Shown: positions 16,795-25,645 of the stretch, piece after piece
Layout of the letters: every line of letters begins with the position of its first letter
How positions within the stretch are numbered: the first letter of the stretch is position 1
From: Anaerolineaceae bacterium
GTDB taxonomy: Bacteria > Chloroflexota > Anaerolineae > Anaerolineales > Anaerolineaceae
Direction of reading: 5' to 3'
NCBI GenBank assembly: GCA_002702705.1
Contig: PABH01000024.1
Location: 62,001-126,000, forward strand
DNA length: 64,000 nt
The notes under the pieces: model-generated
Told to the model about the DNA's origin: nothing
Database searches by the model: none
The model's input: only the letters and a program-made list of their open reading frames with translations
Program-made: the position numbers and the translations under genes

Positions 16795-19700
16795 ATGAGA
16801 ACCAACTTGCGATTTTTTAATGTTGTGCTGGTTGGTGTTTTGGTGTTAACCGCCATTTTGGGCAGCACCACAACACCAGCGGAAGCTATTGATGAAGTTA
16901 CGCCAGATTTATTCATTTCGGAATATGTTGAGGGTTCAAGTAATAATAAGGCAATTGAAATTTATAATCCAACCGGGGATGAGATTAATTTGTCTACGGG
17001 AGAATATAAAATCGAATTATATTCAAATGGATCCAGTACAGTTTCTTCAACCTATCCTCTGTCTGGAACGATTGCTGGTACTGATGTGTTTATATTTGCG
17101 CAAAGTTCTGCCGATCCGCTAATTTTGGCTGTGGCTGATCAAACTAGTGGGGCAGGACTTTTTAACGGTGACGATGCTATTATATTAAAAAAAGGTGACG
17201 CCATTTTAGATGTTTTTGGGCAAGTTGGAACTGATCCAGGTGACTTTTGGGGAAGTGATCTTACAGCGACCAAAGATCATACCTTGCGTCGAAAAGTCGA
17301 TATATGCAGTGGTGATACCACCCCAAGCGACGCATTTGATCCCAGCCTAGAATGGGATGGTTTTGCGAATAATACATTTGATGGATTGGGAAGTCACACA
17401 TCAAATTGTGCTGTGGCTGCAGATCCTGTAATAAGCGAAATTCAGATAAGCACAACCAGTACCGACTGGGAATTTATTGAGCTATTAGGTGATGCCGATA
17501 CAGATTTATCAGCTTTTACGATCATTGGTGTTGAAGGTGATTTAGATGCTTCAGAAACTCCAGGTGTGATTAATATAGTGATTGGTTTATCTGGTCAAAT
17601 GATTCCGGCAGATGGGTACTGGGTAGCCACAAGTCCTGCCGCAGAAACTGCTTATAGTGTTTCCGGGGATATGGCTATTGATAATAATTCCTTTGAAAAT
17701 GGGACAGCATCTTATTTCTTAGTCAGTGGATTTACTGGTGAATTAAGTGATGATTTAGATACCGATGATGATGGTATTTTGGATATTACCCCTTGGGATT
17801 CAATTATTGATTCGATTAATCTGCGAGATTCATTAACTGATTTTGATTATGGGGCACCCTCTGTCGGTCCTGATGGAACCTTTCCTCCTTCTGGAACTTT
17901 CCGATGCCCAAGTGCTGTTGATGGAACTTTTGATGGGAATTTCTTAAACTTCAGCGTTGCAGATGGAACGCCAGGAATTCAAAATTACTGTAACAGCCCT
18001 ATTGTGCCGACTTGCCCAGCTTCAATTACAATAGAACCAGGACAATCAGCCAGCGAAGCTTTCTCCGCTGTGGATGCGGATGGTGTAGTCGTTTCAGCGG
18101 TAATCAATAGCTCCGAAGTTTCAGGTATTTCGATCAGTGATATTGTACCTGCGACCGCGATTAACGAAACATTGACCGGAAACCTGGTTGTGGCAGATAC
18201 GACAGCGGAAGGTGTTTATTCCGTTGAACTCCTATTCACGAATAATGACGGAACTCCTCAAACAGCAACCTGTGCCGTCCCGGTTACGATTGCACCCCCA
18301 CCAGGTATTTGTGCCGGGGATACACTGGAAATTGGTTCAGTGCAGGGTGAAGGAACTTCAACTCCGTTTGCAAGCCAGAGCGTTACCGTCAGTGGTGTGG
18401 TAACTTCGGTTTATCAGGGCACTGATGAATTGGGTGGTTTCTTTTTACAAGATACCAACGGCGATGGAAATGACCTGACCTCTGATGGGATTTTCGTTTA
18501 TTCTTCCACATCAGTAACGGAAGGGGATATTGTTCAGGTTACCGGCACTGCATCGGAACGGTATGGGAATACCCAAATCAGTGCTGGAACAGTAAGCCAG
18601 TGTACTCCCATGTCTTTGGATCTTCCAACAACCGTATCACCGGTTAATGTAAGTTTCCCCTTAACAGCCCAATCTGATTTGGAATATTATGAAGGAATGT
18701 TGGTCACTTTCCCGCAAGACCTGACAATTTCCGAATATTTTAATTTTGACCGATATGGTGAAATTGTTTTAAGCAATGGGCGTTTCTTAACCCATACCGC
18801 CATATCTGAACCAAGCGTTACCGAAGCGGCATTGTCAGAAGCAGAATATCAACGCAATAAGATCGTTTTAGATGATGGCAGAACGAACCAAAATCCGGAT
18901 CCAGCCTACCATCCCAATGGTTTGGAATTTACGTTGGATAACCTCTTCCGTGGTGGTGATACGGTTAAAAATGTAACAGGTACGATTTATTATGATTTTA
19001 ACCTTTACCGTGTTGCTCCAACAACCGGAGCGGATTATACATCAACGAACCCTCGAACAACAGCACATGAAGCTGTTGGCGGCAGTTTAAAAGTTGCTAG
19101 CTTTAATGTTCTGAATTACTTTACCACCCTGGGCAGCCGCGGCGCAGATACAGCGGAAGAATTCACTCGCCAGCGCGATAAGATCATTGCTGCCATCGCG
19201 GCCATTGATGCAGATGTAGTCGGCTTGATCGAAATTGAAAACAATACGGAAGCAATCGCTGACCTGGTCAATGGATTAAATGCCTATTTGAGTCCAGGCA
19301 CCTACGCTTATGTTGATACCGGTGTAATCGGTACCGATGAAATCAAGGTTGCTTTTATTTACAAACCTGCTACTGTCTCTTTGGTAGGGGATTATGAGAT
19401 TTTAGACAGCAGTGTCGACAGCCGTTTTATCGATACCAAAAACCGCCCAGTTTTGGCGCAGACATTTCAGGAAACTGCAACAGGCGGTGTATTTACCGTA
19501 GCCGTTAATCATCTTAAATCAAAAGGCTCCGTCTGTGATGGCGATCCCGATCTTGGAGATGGTGCTGGTAATTGTAATCTGACTCGCACTGCCGCAGCTG
19601 AAGCCTTGGTAGATTGGCTTAACGGCGACCCAACCGGCAGTGGCGACCCAGACTTTTTGATCATTGGTGACTTAAATTCCTATGATAAGGAAGATCCGAT

Positions 19701-20916
19701 TGACGCCATTTTAGAAGGTGCAGATGATATTTTATCTACTACCGATGATTACACTGATCTCATCTTTAACTTTGTTGGCGAGGACGCCTATTCTTATGTC
19801 TTCGACGGCCGAATTGGTTACCTTGATCACGCGTTAGCAAATCAGGATCTTTTTGCCCAGGTCAGTGGCACCACCATCTGGCATATCAATGCGGATGAAG
19901 CGGATTTAATTGATTACGACATGTCATTTAAACAAGATGCTCAGGATGCTATTTATGCACCGGACCCCTATCGTTCTTCCGATCATGACCCTGTGATTAT
20001 TGGGTTAAGTTTGGACAATGCAATCCCGGTTGCGAATGATCAAAACGTTTCTGTTGATGAAGATGATTTGGTGGCGATCACCTTGACCGGCTCGGACCAA
20101 GAAACAGCCAGCGAAAGCCTGGTATTTGATGTGGTAGACGGACCAAGTCATGGGGTTTTGACAGGGACTGCTCCCAACCTGACCTACGAACCGGATGAAA
20201 ATTATTTCGGTCCGGACAGCTTCACCTTTACGGTCAATGATGGTGAAGATACCAGTTTGCCTGCAGCGGTAACCATTACAGTGAACCCGGTTAACGATCA
20301 GCCCATCGCTGACAGTGGTTCCGTTACAGTAGACGAGGATGATACGATTGAGATTAGCTTGACCGGATCGGATGTGGAAACGGCCAGCGAAAACCTGATA
20401 TTTGCTGTGGCTGATGGTCCGATTCATGGGGTCTTGACGGGCACAATTCCCAATTTGACCTACGAACCGGATGAAAATTATTTTGGTCCGGACAGTTTTA
20501 CTTTTACCGTCAGTGATGGCATTAATGCAAGTTCCCCGGCTACTGTGAACATTACTGTTAATCCTGTCAATGATAACCCGGTTGCAGTTTCTGATTCTGG
20601 AAGTGCGTATGCTGTTACTGGCGATCAGATTCTGACGATTAATGCCCCTGGCGTCTTATCCAATGACAGTGATGTGGATGGAGATGTGCTGACAGCAGTT
20701 TTGGTAGAGGATGTTTCACACGGTACATTAACGCTCAATCCGGATGGCTCTTTTACGTATGATCCGAATGATGACTATGCCGGTCCGGATACTTTTACGT
20801 ATAAAGCAACAGACGGGGATTTGGAATCGGAAGTTGTGACCGTAACGATCATCGTAGCGGCTGTGCCGGTAACGGGTGAAGATTTCGTCATTTATCTCCC
20901 CATTCTTTTACGATAA
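16795..20916 (+). CDS. Secreted ExeM/NucH-like extracellular nuclease with cadherin-like repeats
   Basis: A 1373-residue secreted protein. The start at 16795 follows AGGAG and gives a signal peptide (RFFNVVLVGVLVLTAILG, then a PAEA cleavage region). A lamin-tail domain follows at about residues 35-160 (DLFISEYVEGSSNNKAIEIY). Past further beta-domains is an endonuclease/exonuclease/phosphatase domain (about 765-1070) with SFNVLNYF, GLIEIENN, VNHLKSKGS, IGDLNSY and the catalytic SSDHDPV. Three cadherin-like repeats (NYFGPDSFTFTV) occupy about 1075-1360. The C-terminus is VIYLPILLR, a tail resembling that of the other large secreted protein at 28864. It probably degrades extracellular DNA. A strong terminator follows. 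Flanking R1 repeats frame the gene. Confidence 0.87.
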   Translation: MRTNLRFFNVVLVGVLVLTAILGSTTTPAEAIDEVTPDLFISEYVEGSSNNKAIEIYNPTGDEINLSTGEYKIELYSNGSSTVSSTYPLSGTIAGTDVFIFAQSSADPLILAVADQTSGAGLFNGDDAIILKKGDAILDVFGQVGTDPGDFWGSDLTATKDHTLRRKVDICSGDTTPSDAFDPSLEWDGFANNTFDGLGSHTSNCAVAADPVISEIQISTTSTDWEFIELLGDADTDLSAFTIIGVEGDLDASETPGVINIVIGLSGQMIPADGYWVATSPAAETAYSVSGDMAIDNNSFENGTASYFLVSGFTGELSDDLDTDDDGILDITPWDSIIDSINLRDSLTDFDYGAPSVGPDGTFPPSGTFRCPSAVDGTFDGNFLNFSVADGTPGIQNYCNSPIVPTCPASITIEPGQSASEAFSAVDADGVVVSAVINSSEVSGISISDIVPATAINETLTGNLVVADTTAEGVYSVELLFTNNDGTPQTATCAVPVTIAPPPGICAGDTLEIGSVQGEGTSTPFASQSVTVSGVVTSVYQGTDELGGFFLQDTNGDGNDLTSDGIFVYSSTSVTEGDIVQVTGTASERYGNTQISAGTVSQCTPMSLDLPTTVSPVNVSFPLTAQSDLEYYEGMLVTFPQDLTISEYFNFDRYGEIVLSNGRFLTHTAISEPSVTEAALSEAEYQRNKIVLDDGRTNQNPDPAYHPNGLEFTLDNLFRGGDTVKNVTGTIYYDFNLYRVAPTTGADYTSTNPRTTAHEAVGGSLKVASFNVLNYFTTLGSRGADTAEEFTRQRDKIIAAIAAIDADVVGLIEIENNTEAIADLVNGLNAYLSPGTYAYVDTGVIGTDEIKVAFIYKPATVSLVGDYEILDSSVDSRFIDTKNRPVLAQTFQETATGGVFTVAVNHLKSKGSVCDGDPDLGDGAGNCNLTRTAAAEALVDWLNGDPTGSGDPDFLIIGDLNSYDKEDPIDAILEGADDILSTTDDYTDLIFNFVGEDAYSYVFDGRIGYLDHALANQDLFAQVSGTTIWHINADEADLIDYDMSFKQDAQDAIYAPDPYRSSDHDPVIIGLSLDNAIPVANDQNVSVDEDDLVAITLTGSDQETASESLVFDVVDGPSHGVLTGTAPNLTYEPDENYFGPDSFTFTVNDGEDTSLPAAVTITVNPVNDQPIADSGSVTVDEDDTIEISLTGSDVETASENLIFAVADGPIHGVLTGTIPNLTYEPDENYFGPDSFTFTVSDGINASSPATVNITVNPVNDNPVAVSDSGSAYAVTGDQILTINAPGVLSNDSDVDGDVLTAVLVEDVSHGTLTLNPDGSFTYDPNDDYAGPDTFTYKATDGDLESEVVTVTIIVAAVPVTGEDFVIYLPILLR

Positions 20917-20938
20917 CCCAACTTGGATTTTTCTTCAC

Positions 20939-20973
20939 ACCGCGGATTCATCACGATCCGCGGTTTTTATTTT
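20939..20973 (+). terminator. Intrinsic terminator of the nuclease gene
   Basis: Perfect 9-base stem ACCGCGGAT/ATCCGCGGT (20939-20947 and 20956-20964) with an 8-base loop, followed by TTTTTATTTT. Confidence 0.88.
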
Positions 20974-21013
20974 AACGTCAGTGATCCAGGTTAAATTACC
21001 GCTGGTTTGACAG

Positions 21014-21138
21014 AAGAGCAAAAACCGAGATGTCATCTTGCGTAATTAGCCACTTGAACTTTTTGGTAACTTTGTTTAAAATGAAAGCTTTCTCGCAAAA
21101 AATCTCGGTTTTGGAAGGTTGACCGACCTCGAGATTTT
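21014..21138 (+). repeat. Palindromic intergenic repeat, family R1, copy C
   Basis: Third copy, about 125 bases: AAGAGCAAAAACCGAGATGTC at the left, GGTAACTTTGTTTAAAATG in the middle, AAATCTCGGTTTTGG and then CCGACCTCGAGATTTT at the right. It lies between two convergent genes. Confidence 0.8.
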
Positions 21139-21154
21139 ATATCTACAATATTTT

Positions 21155-21193
21155 TCCCTCCCAATGGTAGTCATTATTTACCATTGGGAGGGA
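21155..21193. terminator. Long perfect hairpin between convergent genes
   Basis: A 15-base perfect stem (21155-21169 with 21179-21193) and 9-base loop. On the plus strand it is followed by a T-rich stretch; on the minus strand it lies 16 bases past the permease stop codon. Likely a two-way transcription stop. Confidence 0.7.
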
Positions 21194-21209
21194 ATTGTTT
21201 TATTTTTTG

Positions 21210-22772
21210 TTAAATTTCTTGCTGTTCAAATAAGCCTACCGCCCACACCATACAGAGGATGATAAAGACGACAGCTGCTCCCAATGCAGTGAAATTTGAT
21301 GATTGTAATGAAACCGTTAAGTCTTTCCCAACGATACTTGCCCAACCCATCAAAGCCTGTGGACTGATGGCACCGTACTTGGGAATTTGTGCGGTTAACA
21401 TGAGGACAACGGCTCCACCCAGGCTGATCCCGGCGGCGGCACCCATTGAATTGGCAATGGTACTGGCCAATGTGGTAACAGCGACAAAACATAACAGCCA
21501 GAGCAGTAATAAACCATTCATTACGGCAAAAGCCGGTAGGGATATTTCACCAAACAAGTACCAGGTGTACCCATAGGCAAATAATCCTGCCACGATAAAG
21601 GCAAAGCTGTACACCACTGCCTGAACGACAAACTTGGAAACGATATATGCCCAGCGTGGTAAGGGCTTATGCAGGATCATTTCCGTAATGCCTTTTTCTT
21701 TTTCACCGGAAACTCGGCCCATGCCCACTAAGATAGCAATCAAAAATCCGAACTGGGATATATTCTTGATGTACTGTCCGGTTGCGTCGGCTACAGAGGG
21801 TTCTGGGATCAAATCCTTAAACATCTCGGCGCCTTCAATACTGCCAAAAATCTCTGGCATAAAATGCGCCAGTAATGGAGACATGATGCCAAATAAAGCA
21901 AACACACCGATAACAACCAACACCATTTTGGTCCGCCAGAGTTGAATCCATTCCTTACGAATTGACTGCCAAAACAAACCCCATTCCACCGGTAAGCGTG
22001 GAATCATTGTGGTTTTGGCTTCCATTCGCCAATACCATACCAGCCAGACGATTCCCGGCACTGCGATAACTAACAGAATTAATTCCACCCACAGGGTATC
22101 GTTGATTGTCATTGCAGCAGCCACTGCAATCATATCTGCCAGCGCATGATAAAGAATGGCAATCGGCACAAAGATCCATTTTTTCTTTTGGAAGGCATAA
22201 AAAACGAGCATGGATAAACTGACATGCAGTGTCATCGCCATCAACCGTTCTGCCAACATGGTAAATCCCCGCAGCGGTGACAGTGAAAAAAGCTGCATTT
22301 GCCCGGAAAGATAGGTTAACTGTTCAGCTGTTAACCCCAGGCTGTTCAAGTCCGTGTTCCTCAAGGCGAAAAACTGGGCAATACTTCCAGCAGAAAGAAT
22401 ACCGACCAAAATCATGGCTTCAACACCACCATGGCCCAGGCCAGCCATAAAGCCATCTTCAAATTTACGAAACCGCTTTAGAAAATAAAAACCTACTGCT
22501 CGGGCTAACTCTTCGCATAAACCTGCTGTTAAGCCCAGAACAATGGCAGATCGCCATAAATTTTCTTGTTGGGCGGAAGCTTCCGGTAAAATGCCGATAT
22601 TGGTTAATAAATTATTTAATGGCAAATGCACCACTTGAGAGCCAATAAAGGTTAAGGTACCAATCCCAAACAGCAGCCAGGGCGCTCGAAATCGACGCCG
22701 CAGGAGAACTGCAAAAAGAATTGGGGCTGTGATGGTTAATAAAATTGATAAAGTATAAACAAAGGCGTGCAT
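21210..22772 (-). CDS. YhfC-like intramembrane protease fused to ABC-2 permease
   Basis: A 520-residue membrane protein with two parts. Residues about 1-265 look like a YhfC-family intramembrane metalloprotease (CPBP/PrsW-like): CEELARA, GHGGVEA and YHALADM supply the Glu/His residues expected of the active site. Residues about 275-520 are an ABC-2 type permease (FWQSIRKEWIQLWRTK, GRVSGEKEKGITEMILHKPLPR, then several hydrophobic helices). The ATG at 22772 is chosen for its AAGTGAG site; a GTG at 22784 would overlap the ATPase stop. It forms a transporter with the upstream ATPase. Fusing a protease-like domain to a permease is unusual; it may process a peptide as it is exported. That role is inference. 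Confidence 0.75.
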   Translation of the reverse strand: MHAFVYTLSILLTITAPILFAVLLRRRFRAPWLLFGIGTLTFIGSQVVHLPLNNLLTNIGILPEASAQQENLWRSAIVLGLTAGLCEELARAVGFYFLKRFRKFEDGFMAGLGHGGVEAMILVGILSAGSIAQFFALRNTDLNSLGLTAEQLTYLSGQMQLFSLSPLRGFTMLAERLMAMTLHVSLSMLVFYAFQKKKWIFVPIAILYHALADMIAVAAAMTINDTLWVELILLVIAVPGIVWLVWYWRMEAKTTMIPRLPVEWGLFWQSIRKEWIQLWRTKMVLVVIGVFALFGIMSPLLAHFMPEIFGSIEGAEMFKDLIPEPSVADATGQYIKNISQFGFLIAILVGMGRVSGEKEKGITEMILHKPLPRWAYIVSKFVVQAVVYSFAFIVAGLFAYGYTWYLFGEISLPAFAVMNGLLLLWLLCFVAVTTLASTIANSMGAAAGISLGGAVVLMLTAQIPKYGAISPQALMGWASIVGKDLTVSLQSSNFTALGAAVVFIILCMVWAVGLFEQQEI

Positions 22773-22776
22773 TAGC

Positions 22777-23724
22777 TTACTCACTTAATTCTAAAAAGAC
22801 TTGTTCTAATGATGGGCGCACCCATTCCACACGAGCTATGGATAAATTCATATCCTGGATTGCCTGCATCAAATTCATTTTTCCCGTCTGAATATCCGAG
22901 ACCATTACCCGCACTGAGCGGTGATCTATCAGGGTCTGTTCCACCCAGGGAAGGGCTGCTAACCGCTTGGCCACATCACTTAACGCAGGTTCACTGATGG
23001 GATCGACTTCAATATCCACTGCATTGACGGCATAGTCACTCAAAATGGTTTCGCGATCCCCGCTGCGAACCAATTTTCCGTTGTGTAAGATGGCGATCTG
23101 GTCACAAATACGTTCAATATCACCTAAAATATGACTGGAGAGAAAAACGGTTGTTTCACCATTTAAGTTCTTGATCCAATCCAACACTTCGTAACGTCCC
23201 GCCGGGTCGAGCGCGCTGGTGGGTTCATCCAGCAGGAGGACTTTGGGTTCGTGCAAGATGGCTTGTGCGATCCCAAGGCGCTGTTTCATGCCGCCAGAAA
23301 AACCTGCAATTTTACGTTTTTTGGCATCTATTAAATTTACTTTTCCTAAAACCTCGTTTATCCGGTTTTTCCGAAGGCCTGCGGGCATTTTATATAACCG
23401 TCCAACATAATCCAGGTATTCCCAGGCGCGCATCCAGCCATAAAAAACGGGCTGCTGCGGCAGATATCCAAACTGATACCCGGCAGCGGCATTACCATTG
23501 GTGGTTTCCACTCCGGCGATCCAGGCGGAACCGCTGGTTGGATGGGCCAAACCAGTTAATAACCGCATGGTGGTTGTTTTTCCAGCGCCGTTTCGTCCCA
23601 AAAAACCAAAGATTGATCCTTTGGGTACGGTTAAATTTAATGAATCCAATGCCTTTACTTCACCATAATACCGGGTTAGATTTACACAGCGAATGGCAGC
23701 TTCGGCATTTGAGTTTTTTGTCAT
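22777..23724 (-). CDS. ABC transporter ATP-binding protein
   Basis: A 315-residue ATPase of the ABC-2 exporter class. All motifs are intact: Walker A GRNGAGKTT, signature FSGGMKQRLGIAQAI, Walker B VLLLDEPTSALD and switch histidine SSHILGD. A C-terminal extension of about 90 residues is typical of the CcmA/YxlF-like exporter ATPases. The ATG at 23724 follows GAGGAAG and lies 2 bases past the stop of the PLDc_N gene. The order regulator, PLDc_N protein, ATPase, permease resembles Bacillus yxlEFG-type operons. Substrate unknown; a peptide or drug is plausible. Confidence 0.92.
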   Translation of the reverse strand: MTKNSNAEAAIRCVNLTRYYGEVKALDSLNLTVPKGSIFGFLGRNGAGKTTTMRLLTGLAHPTSGSAWIAGVETTNGNAAAGYQFGYLPQQPVFYGWMRAWEYLDYVGRLYKMPAGLRKNRINEVLGKVNLIDAKKRKIAGFSGGMKQRLGIAQAILHEPKVLLLDEPTSALDPAGRYEVLDWIKNLNGETTVFLSSHILGDIERICDQIAILHNGKLVRSGDRETILSDYAVNAVDIEVDPISEPALSDVAKRLAALPWVEQTLIDHRSVRVMVSDIQTGKMNLMQAIQDMNLSIARVEWVRPSLEQVFLELSE

Positions 23725-23725
23725 T

Positions 23726-23941
23726 TTATTCTTCCTCACGTCCGGCCACAAAATAAATAATGGGGCCAATTAGATTAACAAAGATGACAACCAAATACCA
23801 CACCCATTTTGGACCACGAGTCTTTTCTCGTTTGATCAGGTCGATGATCCCGGCTGCCATCAGGCCTAACTGAATCACAAAGAGTGGAATCAGCAGCGGT
23901 AAATACTGTTTTAATAATTCGATTGAAATAATTGGTTCCAT
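23726..23941 (-). CDS. PLDc_N-domain small membrane protein
   Basis: A 71-residue protein with two hydrophobic helices (about 13-34 and 46-66). The sequence IIDLIKREKTRGPKWVWYLVVI and NLIGPIIYFVAGRE matches the phospholipase-D N-terminal (PLDc_N) transmembrane module seen as a free-standing protein in ABC exporter operons, such as YxlE of Bacillus. GGAG is found 5-8 bases upstream of the ATG. It lies between the regulator (4-base gap) and the ATPase (2-base gap), so it is probably an accessory or regulatory subunit of the exporter. Confidence 0.8.
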   Translation of the reverse strand: MEPIISIELLKQYLPLLIPLFVIQLGLMAAGIIDLIKREKTRGPKWVWYLVVIFVNLIGPIIYFVAGREEE

Positions 23942-23945
23942 TGTT

Positions 23946-24479
23946 TTACTCCTTTATTTCGGGATGAATAATCATCGCCAATTTTCTTAACCGCCGATCA
24001 TTTTCAGGCGGATTGTTAATAAGTTTTAAAAGATCTTGCTGAAAGCGGGATAAAAGCTGATCCAATTCCTGCGTTGAAGCATAAAACTTTACTTCGCTGT
24101 ATCCGCTTCGATCTTTTACAAAATCGTGGTTATCCTCCGATTCGATATAGGCTTGAAATCCCTGAATGAGAGTTGCCGTGTAGGCAGAAAAATAACGTAA
24201 GTGATCTTCTTTCGTGGAATTTTTTACATCCTCTGCCGATAAGACAGGGGCCACAGCGGTGTGATAAATTTTTTCTTCAATCCCTTTTACTATGTTTACG
24301 TCTTCCACCGCCACCAGCCCGCCATCCAATAATTTTTTTAGATGGCGATAAATAGAAGATTTGGGTACATCCGGTAGATGAGTGGCGATTTCATTGGTAG
24401 TCAAATGTTTATCTGCTAAGACCTGTAAAATTCGCAGCCGAACCGGGTGGATGATTAAATCTGCCTTTTCACTTGTCAA
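23946..24479 (-). CDS. Winged-helix transcriptional regulator (ArsR/HTH_20-like)
   Basis: A regulator of about 177 residues. The N-terminal winged helix is clear: HPVRLRILQVLADKHLTTNEIATHL, then PKSSIYRHLKKLLDGGLVAV. The C-terminal half is helical and probably dimerises or senses the inducer. A TTG at 24479 is chosen as start because AAAGGAG lies 6 bases upstream; ATG codons further up (24506, 24512) have no such site and would add about ten residues. It is the first gene of the exporter operon and probably controls it. A GATAATGATAACC stretch precedes it and could be an operator. Confidence 0.8.
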   Translation of the reverse strand: MTSEKADLIIHPVRLRILQVLADKHLTTNEIATHLPDVPKSSIYRHLKKLLDGGLVAVEDVNIVKGIEEKIYHTAVAPVLSAEDVKNSTKEDHLRYFSAYTATLIQGFQAYIESEDNHDFVKDRSGYSEVKFYASTQELDQLLSRFQQDLLKLINNPPENDRRLRKLAMIIHPEIKE

Positions 24480-24926
24480 ATCTTTCTCCTTTCCGATGGT
24501 TATCATTATCAATAATAATAACGATTTAATGGATATTTTCGATTATACAGAGATTATTTTTTGCTTTCAATGGATTTTTGGGCGATTTAACCGCTAAGAT
24601 AGGAATAATCCGTTCTTAAGGACAGGGGTGGGATAGGACTAAATTATCAGCTTGATTCCATGATGAATCTTCCAATAGACGGCTGTTACCAACACACCTG
24701 TTTTTCACGATCCAGCAGTACCCCCTTCCAATATTTTTTCGGTTAACCAAAATACACAACAGGTCATTGAAGGATAATTACACTGTGGAACTTTCTGGCT
24801 GCCCCATTTTATGCTGAGAGCGTGGCAGGCGATTTAAACTGGATTTAATTGTTTGTTAATATTTTGTTAATCATGATCGATTATAATGTAATATATAGTT
24901 TACAAAATGAAAGATAAAGGTTGCTT
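24480..24926. other. Gene-free gap between divergent units
   Basis: About 450 bases, AT-rich, with no supported gene. It holds the GATAATGATAACC-like motif near 24494-24508 beside the regulator, and a TATAAT at about 24885 that may serve the PH-domain gene, though no convincing -35 is visible. Confidence 0.5.
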
Positions 24927-25553
24927 ATGAAAAACAAAGAATTTACCCCCAATGAGAAGTATTTATTAAAGTTACGTTTATCGGTTAGTTTATTGATCGT
25001 GATAATTGTTGCTCCAATGCTGTTGGTATCTTGGCCAATCGCGATGGATGAAGGCCCTGCTGCAGGCTTAATTTATGCATTGTTTGTGGGTGGTATTGGT
25101 GCTTTTGGAATTATCATCACCCTTTTGTTAAGTGGTCCCTATTATCGAAGTTTGAAATATGAAATTCTGGAAGATGAAGTTATTGTGCGGGCTGGCATTA
25201 TTACTAAATCCGTAAAACATGTGCCTTACCGCACCGTCACCAACCTGACTGTCAAACGAGGTATTTTGGATCGATTGTTTGGTATTGGTACGCTGAATAT
25301 TCAAACCGCAGGTATGAGTGGAAACACGAATATGGCCGAAGAATCATTGGTTGGTTTGATCAATGTACAGGAAATTTATGAACTGGTTGCAGCGGAGCTG
25401 CGCCGCTTCCGGGGTGGAATGACCCCAACCCAGGCAGATACGGATCCCACCCAAACACAAGTTACTGCAGCGGTAAATAATGTTCAATTGGAAGCTGTTG
25501 TCGCTGAATTACAGGCAATTCGCAGTCTATTAGAAAAAAATCAAGGAACTTAA
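24927..25553 (+). CDS. Bacterial PH-domain (bPH2) membrane protein
   Basis: A 208-residue protein with two N-terminal transmembrane helices (about 15-40 and 48-75) followed by a bacterial pleckstrin-homology domain: LKYEILEDEVIVRAGIITKSVKHVPYRTVTNLTVKRG, then DRLFGIGTLNIQTAG. This layout matches YdbS/YdbT-type proteins, found at the membrane with no settled function. The last 60 residues are a low-complexity Thr/Gln linker ending in a short helix. ATAAAGG lies 6 bases before the ATG at 24927. Confidence 0.82.
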   Translation: MKNKEFTPNEKYLLKLRLSVSLLIVIIVAPMLLVSWPIAMDEGPAAGLIYALFVGGIGAFGIIITLLLSGPYYRSLKYEILEDEVIVRAGIITKSVKHVPYRTVTNLTVKRGILDRLFGIGTLNIQTAGMSGNTNMAEESLVGLINVQEIYELVAAELRRFRGGMTPTQADTDPTQTQVTAAVNNVQLEAVVAELQAIRSLLEKNQGT

Positions 25554-25645
25554 TTTTAAAAATTGTTGCCTGGTTTTTACATTTTTTTCGATTTTCACTG
25601 TAAACTTAGGGTAAGTCTGATTCATAAAAAATAAGGAAATTTGTG

